Shown: positions 1 to 8,117 of the stretch, one piece after another
Position numbering within the stretch: position 1 is the first letter of the stretch
Layout of the letters: every line of letters starts with the position of its first letter
NCBI GenBank assembly: GCA_022457155.1
Contig: JAJGOT010000029.1
Span: 876,501 to 940,500 of the forward strand
Length of the DNA: 64,000 nucleotides
Origin: Cladopsammia gracilis
Lineage: Eukaryota; Cnidaria; Anthozoa; Scleractinia; Dendrophylliidae
Direction: 5' to 3'
Program-made: the position numbers and the translations under genes
Notes under the pieces: model-generated
Told to the model about the DNA's origin: nothing
Databases searched by the model: none
What the model saw: the letters and a program-made list of their open reading frames with translations, nothing else

Positions 1-714
1 CAGACAAGAGTTGTGTACACCAACGACGAAGTCACTGTCGACAAACACCTGCGCTCAGCCTGGTTTGAAGATCTCGAAGACATCGGGGGCTCATACAAGA
101 TCGAGTTGCGCAAAAACAAGGTCACCATAAACAGGCCATTTCAAGTCGGCATCGTTGTCTATCAACTTGCTAAGTTGCGCATGCTGCAGTTCTACTACGA
201 GTTCCTCGATCACTATCTCGACAGGCGTGACTTCGAGCTTATCCAGATGGATACGGACAGCATGTACTTCGCCCTTTCATACGACACTCTCGAAGAAGCA
301 GTTCGACCAGAACTTCGCACCCAGTTCGAAAGGGAGAAAAAGAACTGGCTCTCCTGGGACCAGTGGAGCAGCAGAGAACCCGGTTTGTTCAAGCTTGAAA
401 AGGAAGGCACTCGAGCCATCGCTCTATGCAGCAAGTGCTATTACGTAGAAGACGAGGAAAGCGGCGAAGCCAAGATGTCCTCCAAGGGCGTCAACAAGAA
501 TCAGAACGAGCTTCGGTGGGAAAGATACGAGCGGGCCCTTGAAGGCTACAAGGACATGGCAACAAACAGAGGCTTTCGAATGCACAACGGGGCCATGTAC
601 ACGTACGAACAGCGCAAGCTGGGCCTAAGTGCCTACTACGACAAGCGCTGGGTGTTGCCCGACGGCATTCACACAGAGCCAATCGAGTTTCACAACCCAG
701 CGGGTGGCAACTGA
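1..714 (+). CDS. Family B DNA polymerase, C-terminal fragment (protein-primed type likely)
   Basis: The reading frame is open from base 1, so the protein starts upstream of the window; about 237 C-terminal residues are visible. The palm motif C appears as QMDTDSMYF near base 244, matching the YxDTDS catalytic motif of family B polymerases. It is preceded by a helix rich in Q, L and R (PFQVGIVVYQLAKLRM) that resembles the region before motif C in Polinton polymerases. The family replicates the element's DNA in the nucleus or in viral factories, and in Polintons it is thought to be protein-primed. The stop codon lies at 712-714 and the 3' end overlaps the convergent integrase gene by 25 bp. No break is visible in this part; exonuclease motifs cannot be assessed. 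Confidence 0.85.
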   Translation, partial: QTRVVYTNDEVTVDKHLRSAWFEDLEDIGGSYKIELRKNKVTINRPFQVGIVVYQLAKLRMLQFYYEFLDHYLDRRDFELIQMDTDSMYFALSYDTLEEAVRPELRTQFEREKKNWLSWDQWSSREPGLFKLEKEGTRAIALCSKCYYVEDEESGEAKMSSKGVNKNQNELRWERYERALEGYKDMATNRGFRMHNGAMYTYEQRKLGLSAYYDKRWVLPDGIHTEPIEFHNPAGGN

Positions 715-1679
715 GTACCCAGCGGCACAACCATCAACTCTTCCCGCACAAACCCGCGCTTGGGTCCGTCGTACAGATAATACACGACAGGTGCATCTGG
801 CTTGGTGACAGCCTTCTCGATGTTGTAGACTTTCAAAGACCAGATCGGATCAGTTGCCCGTCGACTACCGCCCTCAAGTTCGCCAGGCTGATACAAATAT
901 CTCACGTGGACTCCATGAGGGAGCTTCTTTTCGGAGAAGCCCACAGGTCTAGCATATGGGGTTGCAGGTTTGGCTGAGGTTGCTTTCTCTTTGATTGCTT
1001 GTGCAGGCTTCTTGCCAGTTAATCTTGTTACTTCATTATTTAAGGCCGAGATAACATCTGGCAATCTTTTAACCCAAGCAGTCGAACGGCCAGAGGGCAG
1101 ATTCATCTCAACTGCGTACTGGTAACCAAACAATCGTTCAGCCAGGGTTCTGTTGAATCTTTCAACAATCCCTTGGTCTCTGTGGATATCAACACGCCCA
1201 CGACGAATGGTTGTTTTATGGGCCCCAGTCTCTTTAGTCACAGCTCCCATAAACTCTGTCCCCGGGTCGACTTGCAACAGCTGTGGCCATTTCAAAGGCC
1301 CGTGCCTGTAAATACGTGTAAGCGCCTTCGAAACTTCATCAGACTCTTTCGAAGTCAAGGGCTCTGCGGCTTTGTAACGGCTAGCCACATCAACAACTGT
1401 CAAAGTATATTTGTAAATCTTTCGCCCGTGGGGCAGTTTGTCGTGCGGCAAAAACAGTAGATCTGCTTGATGCACTACATTAGGAGTCTGGACATCAAAC
1501 TTGGGCCGAGGGATATGGCGTGGTGCAGGGAGATATACTTGCCAAAGGGCTTGTTTGACGAGCCATTTCTTTGCCACCTCTTCAGATACCTTGGCTGCTG
1601 CAGCTAGCTTTTTGACAGCGGCAAGTCCTTTCCAATAGCCTTTGGGGCCGTAATAGACCTTTGAGAGTTTAGCCTCCAT
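690..1679 (-). CDS. Retroviral-type (rve) DDE integrase of the Polinton-like element
   Basis: The 329-residue protein carries an RNase H-fold integrase core. Visible acidic residues are D73 (in QADLLF), D138 (in VDPGTEF) and E173 (in IVERFNRTL), giving D-x64-D-x34-E, close to the classical DD35E. The N-terminal ~60 residues are basic and helical. The C-terminal part (about 265-325) contains a VRYLYQPGE...YYLYDG stretch that could be an SH3- or chromo-like DNA-binding fold. The role is insertion of the linear element into host DNA. The ATG at 1677-1679 directly abuts the left end of a separate TIR element that begins at 1681, so the native upstream signal has been pushed 2.2 kb away. The coding frame is intact, but expression from its own promoter is doubtful. 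Confidence 0.88.
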   Translation of the reverse strand: MEAKLSKVYYGPKGYWKGLAAVKKLAAAAKVSEEVAKKWLVKQALWQVYLPAPRHIPRPKFDVQTPNVVHQADLLFLPHDKLPHGRKIYKYTLTVVDVASRYKAAEPLTSKESDEVSKALTRIYRHGPLKWPQLLQVDPGTEFMGAVTKETGAHKTTIRRGRVDIHRDQGIVERFNRTLAERLFGYQYAVEMNLPSGRSTAWVKRLPDVISALNNEVTRLTGKKPAQAIKEKATSAKPATPYARPVGFSEKKLPHGVHVRYLYQPGELEGGSRRATDPIWSLKVYNIEKAVTKPDAPVVYYLYDGPKRGFVREELMVVPLGTQLPPAGL

Positions 1680-1714
1680 ATGTGACCCTATTTTGGAAAA
1701 GGTGGTTAAAGGTG

Positions 1715-1880
1715 AAAGGCGTTTTAACGCGTTTTAAACGAAAACGCGTTTATTTGTGTTTAAACACCGTTTAAACGCGTTAAGAAAATGTTTAAACGAG
1801 TTTAAATAACGTTTAAACGCGTTAAAGAAACGTTTAAACACGTTTTTGGTAGGGTGGATGTTTCATCTAATCGAGCGTTT
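1715..1880. repeat. Left subterminal array of GTTTAAACGCGTT units
   Basis: Several degenerate copies of GTTTAAACGCGTT and half-units follow the left TIR at roughly 20-30-bp spacing. They mirror a similar array at the right end. Each unit contains the palindrome GTTTAAAC next to ACGCGT. Likely transposase-binding sites. Confidence 0.75.
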
Positions 1881-3757
1881 AAACGCAATAATTATTTAAA
1901 TTATGTCAGACCAGTAACATTATTCCCGCGGGTTTTGAAATAAAGGCGTATAAAATGGCGTTATTTGATAGCTGCTGAAAAATACTAAAACAAGTTATAA
2001 TATTATTAAAAGCGACTAAGGAAGATCTATGTATTTATATATTTTCATCAGTATTTAATGTGTAAACGACATACCTCTCTTGAGTCACTTGAGTGTGAAG
2101 TAAAGTCGATTCCAGTGACAAATCTACTAATACAAAACTTGCCGGGATCTACTGTCTAAATAATCGCTGTAAGAGCTTGGGGCGATCGAAATAAATAAAT
2201 TAAAGTTGAAAATTAAAGCTTACCAACTCTCTACCTCATGCCAGACTGCATTTGTAGCACAAGTCTCATCTTGGGCCATCTCACTTTTCACATTATATTT
2301 GGTTCGGTTTTGAGCGCAAAAAAACATGAACCACACAAACCATGCACATTGGAGAAATCGCTGTATTGTATGAACTCCAGTTCGAGAAAAACTTGTCACA
2401 CTCCACAGCACTTACAGTCAATTTATCTTTTTTTAATGATGTTTCAAACGATTTAATTCACAAAAGTAAAATTTCCTTTGAGTAAGAAGATAAAATTGTT
2501 ACAAGAGTGCAAATATTTTCGGCTGTTGAATTGAATGGTTTAGATCAAGCACCAGTCGGGACTTTGCAAGTGGCATCAAAGTAAATGGCGTGCCATTTGA
2601 AAAATGTCTTAGCAAATAAATTTCCAAGTCTAATTGCATTCCTTAAAACAAATGTTTTCACCTGAACTGTTACGATTTCTAGTGTTTTTTGTGAGCAGAA
2701 CTTTGGTTCTTTCATAAACGTGACTGAAGCTTGTGTGCAGACGTGCTCAGGAATGTGACCTCAGGTCCCTCGGGACCAAACAGAGTTATCTGCTCAAATG
2801 TAATTGGCTAGCTGTCACAATGTTTCATTTTCCCACCGCTCGTGTTACAAAAATGATTATTCAGTTCTTGTAAGAGCGGCAATAATTTTGGCAAGCATTC
2901 TATTTTTACTGGGTCGACAGCTTCAAAAATACTTCTTTTTCTTTGTCACTTGCAATTTTAGCTTAAGTTTTAAAAGCACTGTTTATCCAACAACACATGG
3001 TGATCTACAGTCAGTGAAAACACGCATTAGGAAGCTGTCTTTGTCTGCTGAAATCAGGATGATAGTCCGGTACGTGCAGTCGAGTCTACAAAGCCACATT
3101 TATACTAAATGTTTTTTCGCTTTGTAACGTATTTCCTACTTTGTCTTCACTTGTTTCAATCGCTGCTGTTGTAATCTGGATTATTGTACTGTAATAAAAT
3201 TGCGTGTTTATCAGAACCATGCACAGTTGCTGAAGGACCTGAAGCAGAAATTTGATTCCTGATTGATGATGTGATGTGATCTATCGTGTCTTGAGCTGAG
3301 CGGTGAACGTGGCGAAGAATGGAATCTACCCGTTAGAGAAAATGTTTGCTGTAGACATCTTTCTTTCGTATTTATTCAAAATGAAAAGGAAAATCGCCAT
3401 TGGTATGTTTTGCTATGGAATCCTTTATTTTAAGACCTTGAGGTGGATGTTGCTTTGAAGATTCTTGTCTTAACAACGAGAATGACCGAGGGTTAGCTTG
3501 AAATATAAAAATTATATCTATGACTAATATTACCGAGACCAATCTTTATCATGCAAATTAAGTTTGTTTTAGCACTTTCACGGGTAGTTTAATTTCTAAC
3601 ACTAGCATAAACGAGGAAAACATCGCTCCCGTGGAGGGAGCTCGGTTGTCATCACCAGACCATGACTCTAATTTATGAGCAAATTTATTACGAATAATAA
3701 TGTGGAAACGAGCTGGGATGATAAGTTATTGGCGAAATAAACGCAGAACATTTTTGA

Positions 3758-3875
3758 ACAAGCGTTTAAACGCGTTGCAAAAGTGTTTAAATGCGTTAAA
3801 ATAGTGTTTAAACGCGTATAATTATAAAGTGTTTAAATGCGTTAATTACCCTTCGTTTAAACGCGTTTAAACACC
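3758..3875. repeat. Right subterminal array of GTTTAAACGCGTT units
   Basis: At least five GTTTAAA(C/T)GCGTT units precede the right TIR, the counterpart of the left array. Confidence 0.75.
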
Positions 3876-3934
3876 ATTACGGCAATTCACCTTTGATCAC
3901 CTTTTCCAAAATAGGGTCACATATACATATGTGT

Positions 3935-4363
3935 TTACAGAAAGCGAAACGCCGCATAGCCAAGGGCGAGCGCGCCAGTGCCGATAAACAAGAGTTCGCC
4001 TTGTTTCTGCTGTGGGCCTGGTTTATAAAAGTCAGAGAACTCGGGCTCTTTGGGGTGTGTTATTTGCTGCTCTCGATGTGTTTGGTTGTAGAGCACTAGA
4101 GCTTGGTCAGTGTCTTGAAAGTTGTGTTTCGCTTGATCTTTGATCCGATCGTTGGTTGCAACCCAGTCGAGGAGCTTTGTGCGGTCTTTCTGATATTTAG
4201 CATAGGCCTCTTGATAGGCCTCTAACGCCTTGTCGTGTCTGATCTTCTCATCCAGAGCGGCTTTCCCACTGTTGCCGGAAAGATATTTTGTGAGATAGTT
4301 GCCTCCAGTGAAAGCAGCGGCATTCAAAATTGCCCCACCAACCATAAAAGCGATTGAGGCCAT
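3935..4363 (-). CDS. Small membrane-associated structural candidate (142 aa) of Polinton-like element
   Basis: The protein begins with a Gly/Ala-rich hydrophobic segment (about residues 4-25). It continues with a charged helical middle rich in K, D, Y and Q (about 35-110) and ends in a second hydrophobic segment (LLFIGTGALALGYAAFRFL). This hairpin-like layout suggests a membrane or capsid-lining protein. I recognise the style as a family recurring in cnidarian Polinton-like copies, but no function is known to me. The start is supported by a TATATATATAT run beginning 4 bp upstream. It belongs to the minus-strand cluster running from 8,079 down to 690. Before the 2.2-kb insertion it would have been separated from the integrase by only about a dozen bases. 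Confidence 0.7.
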   Translation of the reverse strand: MASIAFMVGGAILNAAAFTGGNYLTKYLSGNSGKAALDEKIRHDKALEAYQEAYAKYQKDRTKLLDWVATNDRIKDQAKHNFQDTDQALVLYNQTHREQQITHPKEPEFSDFYKPGPQQKQGELLFIGTGALALGYAAFRFL

Positions 4364-4380
4364 TGCTATATATATATATG
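4364..4380 (-). promoter_or_regulatory. TATATA start signal of the 142-aa gene
   Basis: A TATATATATATA run lies 4-16 bp upstream of the ATG, one instance of the element-wide motif. Confidence 0.6.
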
Positions 4381-4382
4381 AT

Positions 4383-4604
4383 TTACATTGAGGCAGGGAG
4401 GATCTTCTGGTCCTCGAGATATTTCTTGAGAGCTATGCTCCCAGCCATGACGGCAGTGAACTTCACGTAGTTCATGAGACTCAAGCTGGGGTCGGCCGTG
4501 AGATTTTCCTTGACGACCTTTTAGCCAACCCAGCCAATAGTTGCGACAAGGCCAGTTATTGTGGCCGCATCAAGAACAGCTTTCACGAGCTTGTTGTCAG
4601 ACAT
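4383..4604 (-). pseudogene. Small membrane protein gene (73 codons) with premature stop
   Basis: From the ATG at 4602-4604 the frame runs 74 codons to the stop at 4383-4385. It is interrupted by a TAA at codon 28 (4521-4523) between a hydrophobic segment ending GWVG and a continuation starting KVVKEN. The remaining part ends in IALKKYLEDQKILPASM. Both halves stay in the same frame, so a point nonsense change is the simplest explanation. The gene fits exactly into the spacing of its neighbours and has the TATATAC motif before its start, which argues that it was a real gene. Function unknown; probably a one- or two-pass membrane or capsid-associated protein. Confidence 0.6.
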
Positions 4605-4617
4605 GGTGTATATATAA
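4605..4617 (-). promoter_or_regulatory. TATATAC start signal of the 73-codon gene
   Basis: Reads TTATATATACACC immediately before the ATG on the minus strand. Confidence 0.6.
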
Positions 4618-4621
4618 GATT

Positions 4622-4780
4622 TTAAATTTCAATCGACTCTTCATTATGCGTTGTCTCGTTGATCTGTTGTGTTGCTAATTGCCAAACTGTTTTTAGGGCG
4701 GCAATGTTGAATTTAAGCATAACAAAAAGAATACCTCCGATTGCAGCCCCGTTTACAAAGCCTTGAAAGAGATTTGCCAT
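4622..4780 (-). CDS. Very small single-pass membrane protein (52 aa)
   Basis: The frame starts MANLFQGFVNGAAIGGILFV, a Gly/Ala-rich hydrophobic segment. A short amphipathic helix follows (KFNIAALKTVWQLATQQI), then an acidic tail. It is supported as a gene by the TATATACACA motif directly before the ATG and by its fit into a run of closely spaced minus-strand genes. Small hydrophobic proteins of this type occur in capsids of membrane-containing double-jelly-roll viruses; the function here is not identifiable. Confidence 0.55.
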   Translation of the reverse strand: MANLFQGFVNGAAIGGILFVMLKFNIAALKTVWQLATQQINETTHNEESIEI

Positions 4781-4794
4781 TGTGTATATATAAG
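4781..4794 (-). promoter_or_regulatory. TATATAC start signal of the 52-aa gene
   Basis: Reads CTTATATATACACA directly before the ATG. Confidence 0.6.
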
Positions 4795-4798
4795 ATTT

Positions 4799-5236
4799 TT
4801 ACTCCATCTCGCGAATTCTTCGTCTCGGTGGTGGGGGAGTTTGAACTTCATTCACCACTGCCGGCGCAGGGGTCGGGGCTTTGCGTCTAAGTGTATTCAT
4901 AATGGCCTCGCGTTGGTAATATAGGCCCCAAGCGGATATAATTACCCCGGCAACACCAAGAATGAGAAACAATGTGTTGCTGCTAGCTTCTTCATTTGTC
5001 GAGTTTTGGGGTGCCGAGTTTGGGGCAGGCTCATTTGTTGCTTTAGCAGCTTGTGCTTGTTTTTTTGCCTCTCTTGCCAGGCGGTTGCGCTCAGCAAGCC
5101 TTTTGCCAGAAGCAACACGACCAGGGTTTTTGGCTGGAGCAGTCTTTGGGGTATCAGAGGTAACGTGCGTGTTGTTTGTGGGTGCTGCTGGCGCGACTGT
5201 TTCTTCAGGCACCGTCTCGAGTGGTTGAGCCATCAT
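4799..5236 (-). CDS. Pro/Ala-rich single-pass membrane protein (145 aa)
   Basis: The N-terminal half is low-complexity (E, A, P, T), then a basic Arg/Lys/Ala helix (about 45-75). A transmembrane segment follows (TLFLILGVAGVIISAWGLYY, about 90-110), and the C-terminus is basic and proline-rich (PPPPRRRIREME). An open frame continues further upstream to 5,380, but the start is placed at 5,236 (or the adjacent ATG at 5,233). The ATATATACAC motif sits there, and the upstream extension would encode a translated 11-bp tandem repeat. Probably a virion membrane or capsid-anchoring protein; no family with a known function recognised. Confidence 0.65.
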   Translation of the reverse strand: MMAQPLETVPEETVAPAAPTNNTHVTSDTPKTAPAKNPGRVASGKRLAERNRLAREAKKQAQAAKATNEPAPNSAPQNSTNEEASSNTLFLILGVAGVIISAWGLYYQREAIMNTLRRKAPTPAPAVVNEVQTPPPPRRRIREME

Positions 5237-5249
5237 GTGTATATATGTA
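5237..5249 (-). promoter_or_regulatory. TATATAC start signal deciding the 5,236 start
   Basis: Reads CATATATACAC before the ATG pair and favours this start over the upstream in-frame ATG. Confidence 0.6.
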
Positions 5250-5278
5250 TTTTTTTTTTTTATTTCAAACCTTCGTGG

Positions 5279-5332
5279 TTTCTGCCAGGTTTCTGCCAGG
5301 TTCCTGCCAGGTTCCTGCCAGGTTCCTGCCAG
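5279..5332. repeat. 11-bp tandem repeat (TTCCTGCCAGG), about 5 units
   Basis: Five near-identical 11-bp units occupy the intergenic space between two minus-strand genes. Probably a neutral expansion; it would be translated only if an upstream start were used. Confidence 0.85.
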
Positions 5333-5333
5333 A

Positions 5334-5918
5334 TTATGTGTCAACTTCATCAAAACCCTCGAGTGGGTAACCTTCCCCATCTCTGCTTGTGTGTACAGGT
5401 GGAGAAGGTTGATGGGGCAACTCTTCTGGCTCCTTTTTGAAGTCGATGTGTTTTGTAGTGATCAAAACAGCATTGGCCAAGGCCAAGAAGCGCCCACAAT
5501 GCAGTGCAAGGTTTCCAGCAAGAGATGAAAGTTCATGGTTAATCATGTAGTCATTTTTGAGTTCTTTCTGCAGTGCCTCCACATCGTCAATCTTAACAAC
5601 CATGCCGGCGCCTTTGGTTGCGAACATTATAACGCTGTCAATCAGAGACTCGGTCATCTTGTTACCGACATAGGCTTCATACCTTTTGTAGTACTTTTCA
5701 ACCTGTTTATCCGTCAGGCGTTTCACCTGCTCGTGTGTGAGCTGGGCACCGATGGCCTCTTTTGATTTGCCGGTTGAAACAAGGACTGCCAATTTCTCGC
5801 GTTGAGCCGGAGTGTCTGGACCTGTTAAGACTTCAGGAATCGCTGATGGTAAGGAACTATCAGGGGTTGCCTCTAGCAGCTGCATGATTTCATCGTCTTC
5901 TTGGAGGTTTGTTGCCAT
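5334..5918 (-). CDS. Conserved Polinton-cluster protein (194 aa), unknown function
   Basis: The acidic N-terminus (about 1-60) is followed by a helical region with LTHEQVKRLTDKQVEKYYKR (about 60-80). A Gly/Met-containing hydrophobic segment comes next (ESLIDSVIMFATKGAGMVVK, about 90-110), then a second helical hydrophobic segment (ELSSLAGNLALHCGRFLALA, about 130-150). The C-terminus is Pro-rich and acidic. The pattern suggests a helical membrane-proximal protein. I recognise it as a member of a family found alongside the capsid genes of cnidarian Polinton-like copies, without a known role. The TATATAC motif lies just before the start, and it sits between the 79-aa and 145-aa genes in the same orientation. 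Confidence 0.68.
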   Translation of the reverse strand: MATNLQEDDEIMQLLEATPDSSLPSAIPEVLTGPDTPAQREKLAVLVSTGKSKEAIGAQLTHEQVKRLTDKQVEKYYKRYEAYVGNKMTESLIDSVIMFATKGAGMVVKIDDVEALQKELKNDYMINHELSSLAGNLALHCGRFLALANAVLITTKHIDFKKEPEELPHQPSPPVHTSRDGEGYPLEGFDEVDT

Positions 5919-5932
5919 TGCGTATATATTAT
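5919..5932 (-). promoter_or_regulatory. TATATAC start signal of the 194-aa gene
   Basis: Reads AATATATACGCA directly before the ATG. Confidence 0.6.
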
Positions 5933-5936
5933 GTAT

Positions 5937-6176
5937 TTATTTTCCAATTATTCTCTTGATGTCAGGCAAAAGACTTTCAACCTCACGTATAAGCCCCGTC
6001 ATGGTGGCTGGGCACACAGTGACTTTCAAAGGATATCGACTAATAAGCATGAGGCGCAGATCGTCCTCGCCAGCGGTTTTGATTATCTGTATTTGCATCT
6101 CCTCCGCATGACTCTGTAATTCACCCAGAAGCTGTGAAAAGACCGTGAGCTTGTGGATACTGGTTGAGGTGTTCAT
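5937..6176 (-). CDS. Small helical protein (79 aa) in structural cluster
   Basis: A short protein with predicted helices in its N-terminal half (KLTVFSQLLGELQSHAEEM) and C-terminal half (LIREVESLLPDIKRIIGK). No membrane segment and no Cys motif is visible. A TATATAC motif lies about 8 bp before the start, and the gene fills the gap between the ATPase and the 194-aa gene exactly. Function unknown. Confidence 0.6.
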   Translation of the reverse strand: MNTSTSIHKLTVFSQLLGELQSHAEEMQIQIIKTAGEDDLRLMLISRYPLKVTVCPATMTGLIREVESLLPDIKRIIGK

Positions 6177-6192
6177 GGTTCAGCGTATATAT
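6177..6192 (-). promoter_or_regulatory. TATATAC start signal of the 79-aa gene
   Basis: Reads CATATATACGCTGAACC before the ATG; spacing is slightly longer than for other genes. Confidence 0.5.
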
Positions 6193-6196
6193 GTTT

Positions 6197-6797
6197 TCAC
6201 ATTTTCACTTCAACCCCATAGGGATGTCGCAGAGAGAAGACTAGGTGAGAAAACTTGTGCCCCTTTAATTTTGCAATCAACTCTTTTGTACTCCTCGTGT
6301 GAGAGCTCACCGGCATAGTCGTCGAAGATGGCCTTCGTTGTTTTGCTTGATGGGGTGTAAAAAAGCACAATCGCTGCAACGTTTTCCCTAAAGGGTTTCG
6401 CAATGCTGGTTAACTGTTGGGTTAGCACCCACACTGACAAGCCGCTGTGGTGAGCACTGAACCCTAGTTTCACAAGTTGACTCGTGCGACCTTTCACATC
6501 CTTCGAAGCAGCACAGTCATCCAGCACAAAGAGCGTGTTTGTCCCGTCGAAGAAATAACTGGCTAAAGTTAACCATGCTTCAATCTCATGCTGCTGACAG
6601 TCTATCACGAAAATGCGTGGCTCCTTGTCCACGAAACCGTCGTAGGTCTTGTTGTGGACAAATGTTGGGCAGAAGAGAACAATATAGTCAAACTTGCCCC
6701 TGAAGGGGCCACGCAGCTGATTCAGAAGATATTGTGTTTTGCCAGAGTTAGTCGGCCCGATAATTAGGGCATTGAATGGCAGCTTTGTTGGGTCCAT
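6197..6797 (-). CDS. A32/FtsK-HerA-like genome packaging ATPase, C-terminal frameshift
   Basis: The P-loop GPTNSGKT lies at residues 14-21 and the Walker B LFVLDDC at about 89-95. A sensor-like VWVLTQQL follows near 150. The size (about 195 residues) fits the compact packaging ATPases of Polintons and virophages, which pump DNA into capsids. The main frame ends at 6,210 with an odd hydrophilic tail. The last ~30 codons in a neighbouring frame, ending at 6,197 with HPYGVEVKM, look like the native terminus. The two frames switch at an A-run (T-run on the plus strand, 6,284-6,287), consistent with a one-base length change. The catalytic core is intact. It lies directly downstream of the capsid gene. 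Confidence 0.85.
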
Positions 6798-6826
6798 TCT
6801 CTATATTTTTATGTGTATATATATGT
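6798..6826 (-). promoter_or_regulatory. TATATATAC start region of the ATPase gene
   Basis: AT-rich stretch containing TATATATACAC about 20 bp and TATAGAGA about 4 bp before the ATG. Two candidate elements are present. Confidence 0.5.
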
Positions 6827-6828
6827 AT

Positions 6829-8079
6829 TTAGTACTGAACCGCCTGCAGCTGTCTGTCCATGATGTTCATCTGTGAGTCGCTGATGGTGTAGATGTGGCA
6901 GTGCACGTTTCCCGAGCCGGAGGTTGTCCTTTCGAGCTCAAGATGTACGCCGTCCTTTGTGTTGACAAGGCGTTGACCGTTGCCATGTAGGGTTGTATCA
7001 GCCATTGATCTAAGGTCGATAAGGAGGCCGAACTTGTTGCCCGTGAGATATTTAGTCAGATTCATGTTTGGCCTGCCATCACCCCTCTTTTTGAAGAGGC
7101 GACTGACTTCCCTCCACATGTCGGTCCCGTTGATGCCTTCGTTGTAAATCCTGTTGGGGGAGCCGTTTATGGTGACATTAACTTTGGTTATGTCTGGGTT
7201 GAAGTATTTTTCTGAGTCCCTGGCTCCTGCCGTGTAGGGTTCGATGAATAGCAGAAGGATGGCTTTCAGTGACCTGCGCTGCGGGTTCACCCTGAGATTC
7301 AGCCGAGCGTCTGAACCCTTCGAGAAGGGAACCACTTCCTCTCGCATGATATGGTCGTAGGCAAACTCCTTTCCGCTAGAGTATACACTTCTTGCATCGT
7401 CAGCCAGTTGCTTACTTCGGATTGTCTCGTACTCAAGCTGGATATTTGTCAACTTGTAGACAAGCTTGCTTGTATCCGAACCCCTGACAACTTGAGAAGC
7501 AGGGGCGAGCGTTATCTCGAATGTCAAATCGTTGTAGAGTGCTTGTGGGTACATGACACCATGGTCTGTTATAATCTGGTGGTCAAGATTGATGCGGTAT
7601 TTGTTTTTGTAAATGGTCTCCAGCTTGTTTTCCACATCCACGCCAGAGGTCTTCTTGTCGCCGGCACTAGAGCGAATCTTGCTCAAGTCTACACTCTGGA
7701 TGCCCTCGGAAATCATGTTGTCTCGCTTATCAACAGAAAGGAAAAGGTCCTCAAAGATTTTGTAAATATCATACCCAACGGTGTCCTGGACAGTGGTGGC
7801 GGCAAACTTGACAACGAGTCTGTCAACTAGTGCTCTGGAGACATTTTGTACAAGATAGTTGTTTGCGTGGCCGCCGGCAAGGTCGATGTTAAAGAGCAAG
7901 GCAAGCGAGCCCGACACGATAACCTCATATTCGTTGAGCTTGGGCACCGTAACGTACAGGGTCTCGCCGGGATTGGCTGAAGTGCGTTCAAAGGTGATGC
8001 GCTTTACGGTGCGCTCTGCTTTCATAGCACCAAGAATCTTCTCTGCGTTCGTTGGGAGGAGGTTGGGTTGCACGGCCAT
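6829..8079 (-). CDS. Probable double-jelly-roll major capsid protein (416 aa)
   Basis: The length is within the range of compact double-jelly-roll capsid proteins. The sequence is beta-rich throughout. A mid-protein segment, YKLTNIQLEYETIRSKQL (about 210-230), sits where these capsid proteins join the two jelly rolls. The second half shows an ILLLFIEPY strand, then FNPDITKVNVTINGSPNRIY and MWREVSRLF. This resembles the I..A.L..NG.dRF...YF pattern of the second jelly roll in large DNA virus capsid proteins. It is adjacent to the packaging ATPase, which is typical. The frame is unbroken. Close relatives are common in cnidarian genome assemblies as unnamed proteins. The assignment rests on pattern and context; structure prediction would decide between it and the split gene at 9,510-11,358. 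Confidence 0.72.
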   Translation of the reverse strand: MAVQPNLLPTNAEKILGAMKAERTVKRITFERTSANPGETLYVTVPKLNEYEVIVSGSLALLFNIDLAGGHANNYLVQNVSRALVDRLVVKFAATTVQDTVGYDIYKIFEDLFLSVDKRDNMISEGIQSVDLSKIRSSAGDKKTSGVDVENKLETIYKNKYRINLDHQIITDHGVMYPQALYNDLTFEITLAPASQVVRGSDTSKLVYKLTNIQLEYETIRSKQLADDARSVYSSGKEFAYDHIMREEVVPFSKGSDARLNLRVNPQRRSLKAILLLFIEPYTAGARDSEKYFNPDITKVNVTINGSPNRIYNEGINGTDMWREVSRLFKKRGDGRPNMNLTKYLTGNKFGLLIDLRSMADTTLHGNGQRLVNTKDGVHLELERTTSGSGNVHCHIYTISDSQMNIMDRQLQAVQY

Positions 8080-8117
8080 AGCCAGAGTATATATATAAAT
8101 TTATATTTATATACATC
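8080..8117. promoter_or_regulatory. Divergent AT-rich start region (capsid gene / coiled-coil gene)
   Basis: Only 38 bp separate the two start codons. The interval is built of TATATATA and TTATATTTATATAC, so each gene has the motif within about 10 bp of its ATG, in opposite orientation. Confidence 0.6.

Larger units (their letters stand above)
1681..3921. mobile_element. 2.24-kb non-autonomous TIR element inserted at integrase start codon
   Basis: The ends are inverted copies of about 36 bp: TGTGACCCTATTTTGGAAAA at 1681 and its reverse complement ending at 3921, with 3 mismatches in the outer 36 bp. TA dinucleotides flank both sides (1679-1680 and 3922-3923), consistent with a TA target duplication as in Tc1/mariner-like transposons. 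Just inside each end is an array of GTTTAAACGCGTT-like units. The interior (about 1,900-3,750) is AT-rich and holds no recognisable protein; only short unconvincing frames exist, for example around 2,804-3,127. It is therefore called non-autonomous. The superfamily is not certain, because subterminal arrays of this kind also occur in other cut-and-paste transposons. Confidence 0.75.

Noticed and set aside
5237..5380. N-terminal extension of the 145-aa protein to 5,380
   Set aside because: The extension translates an 11-bp tandem repeat and overlaps the upstream gene, while the start motif sits at 5,237-5,249.
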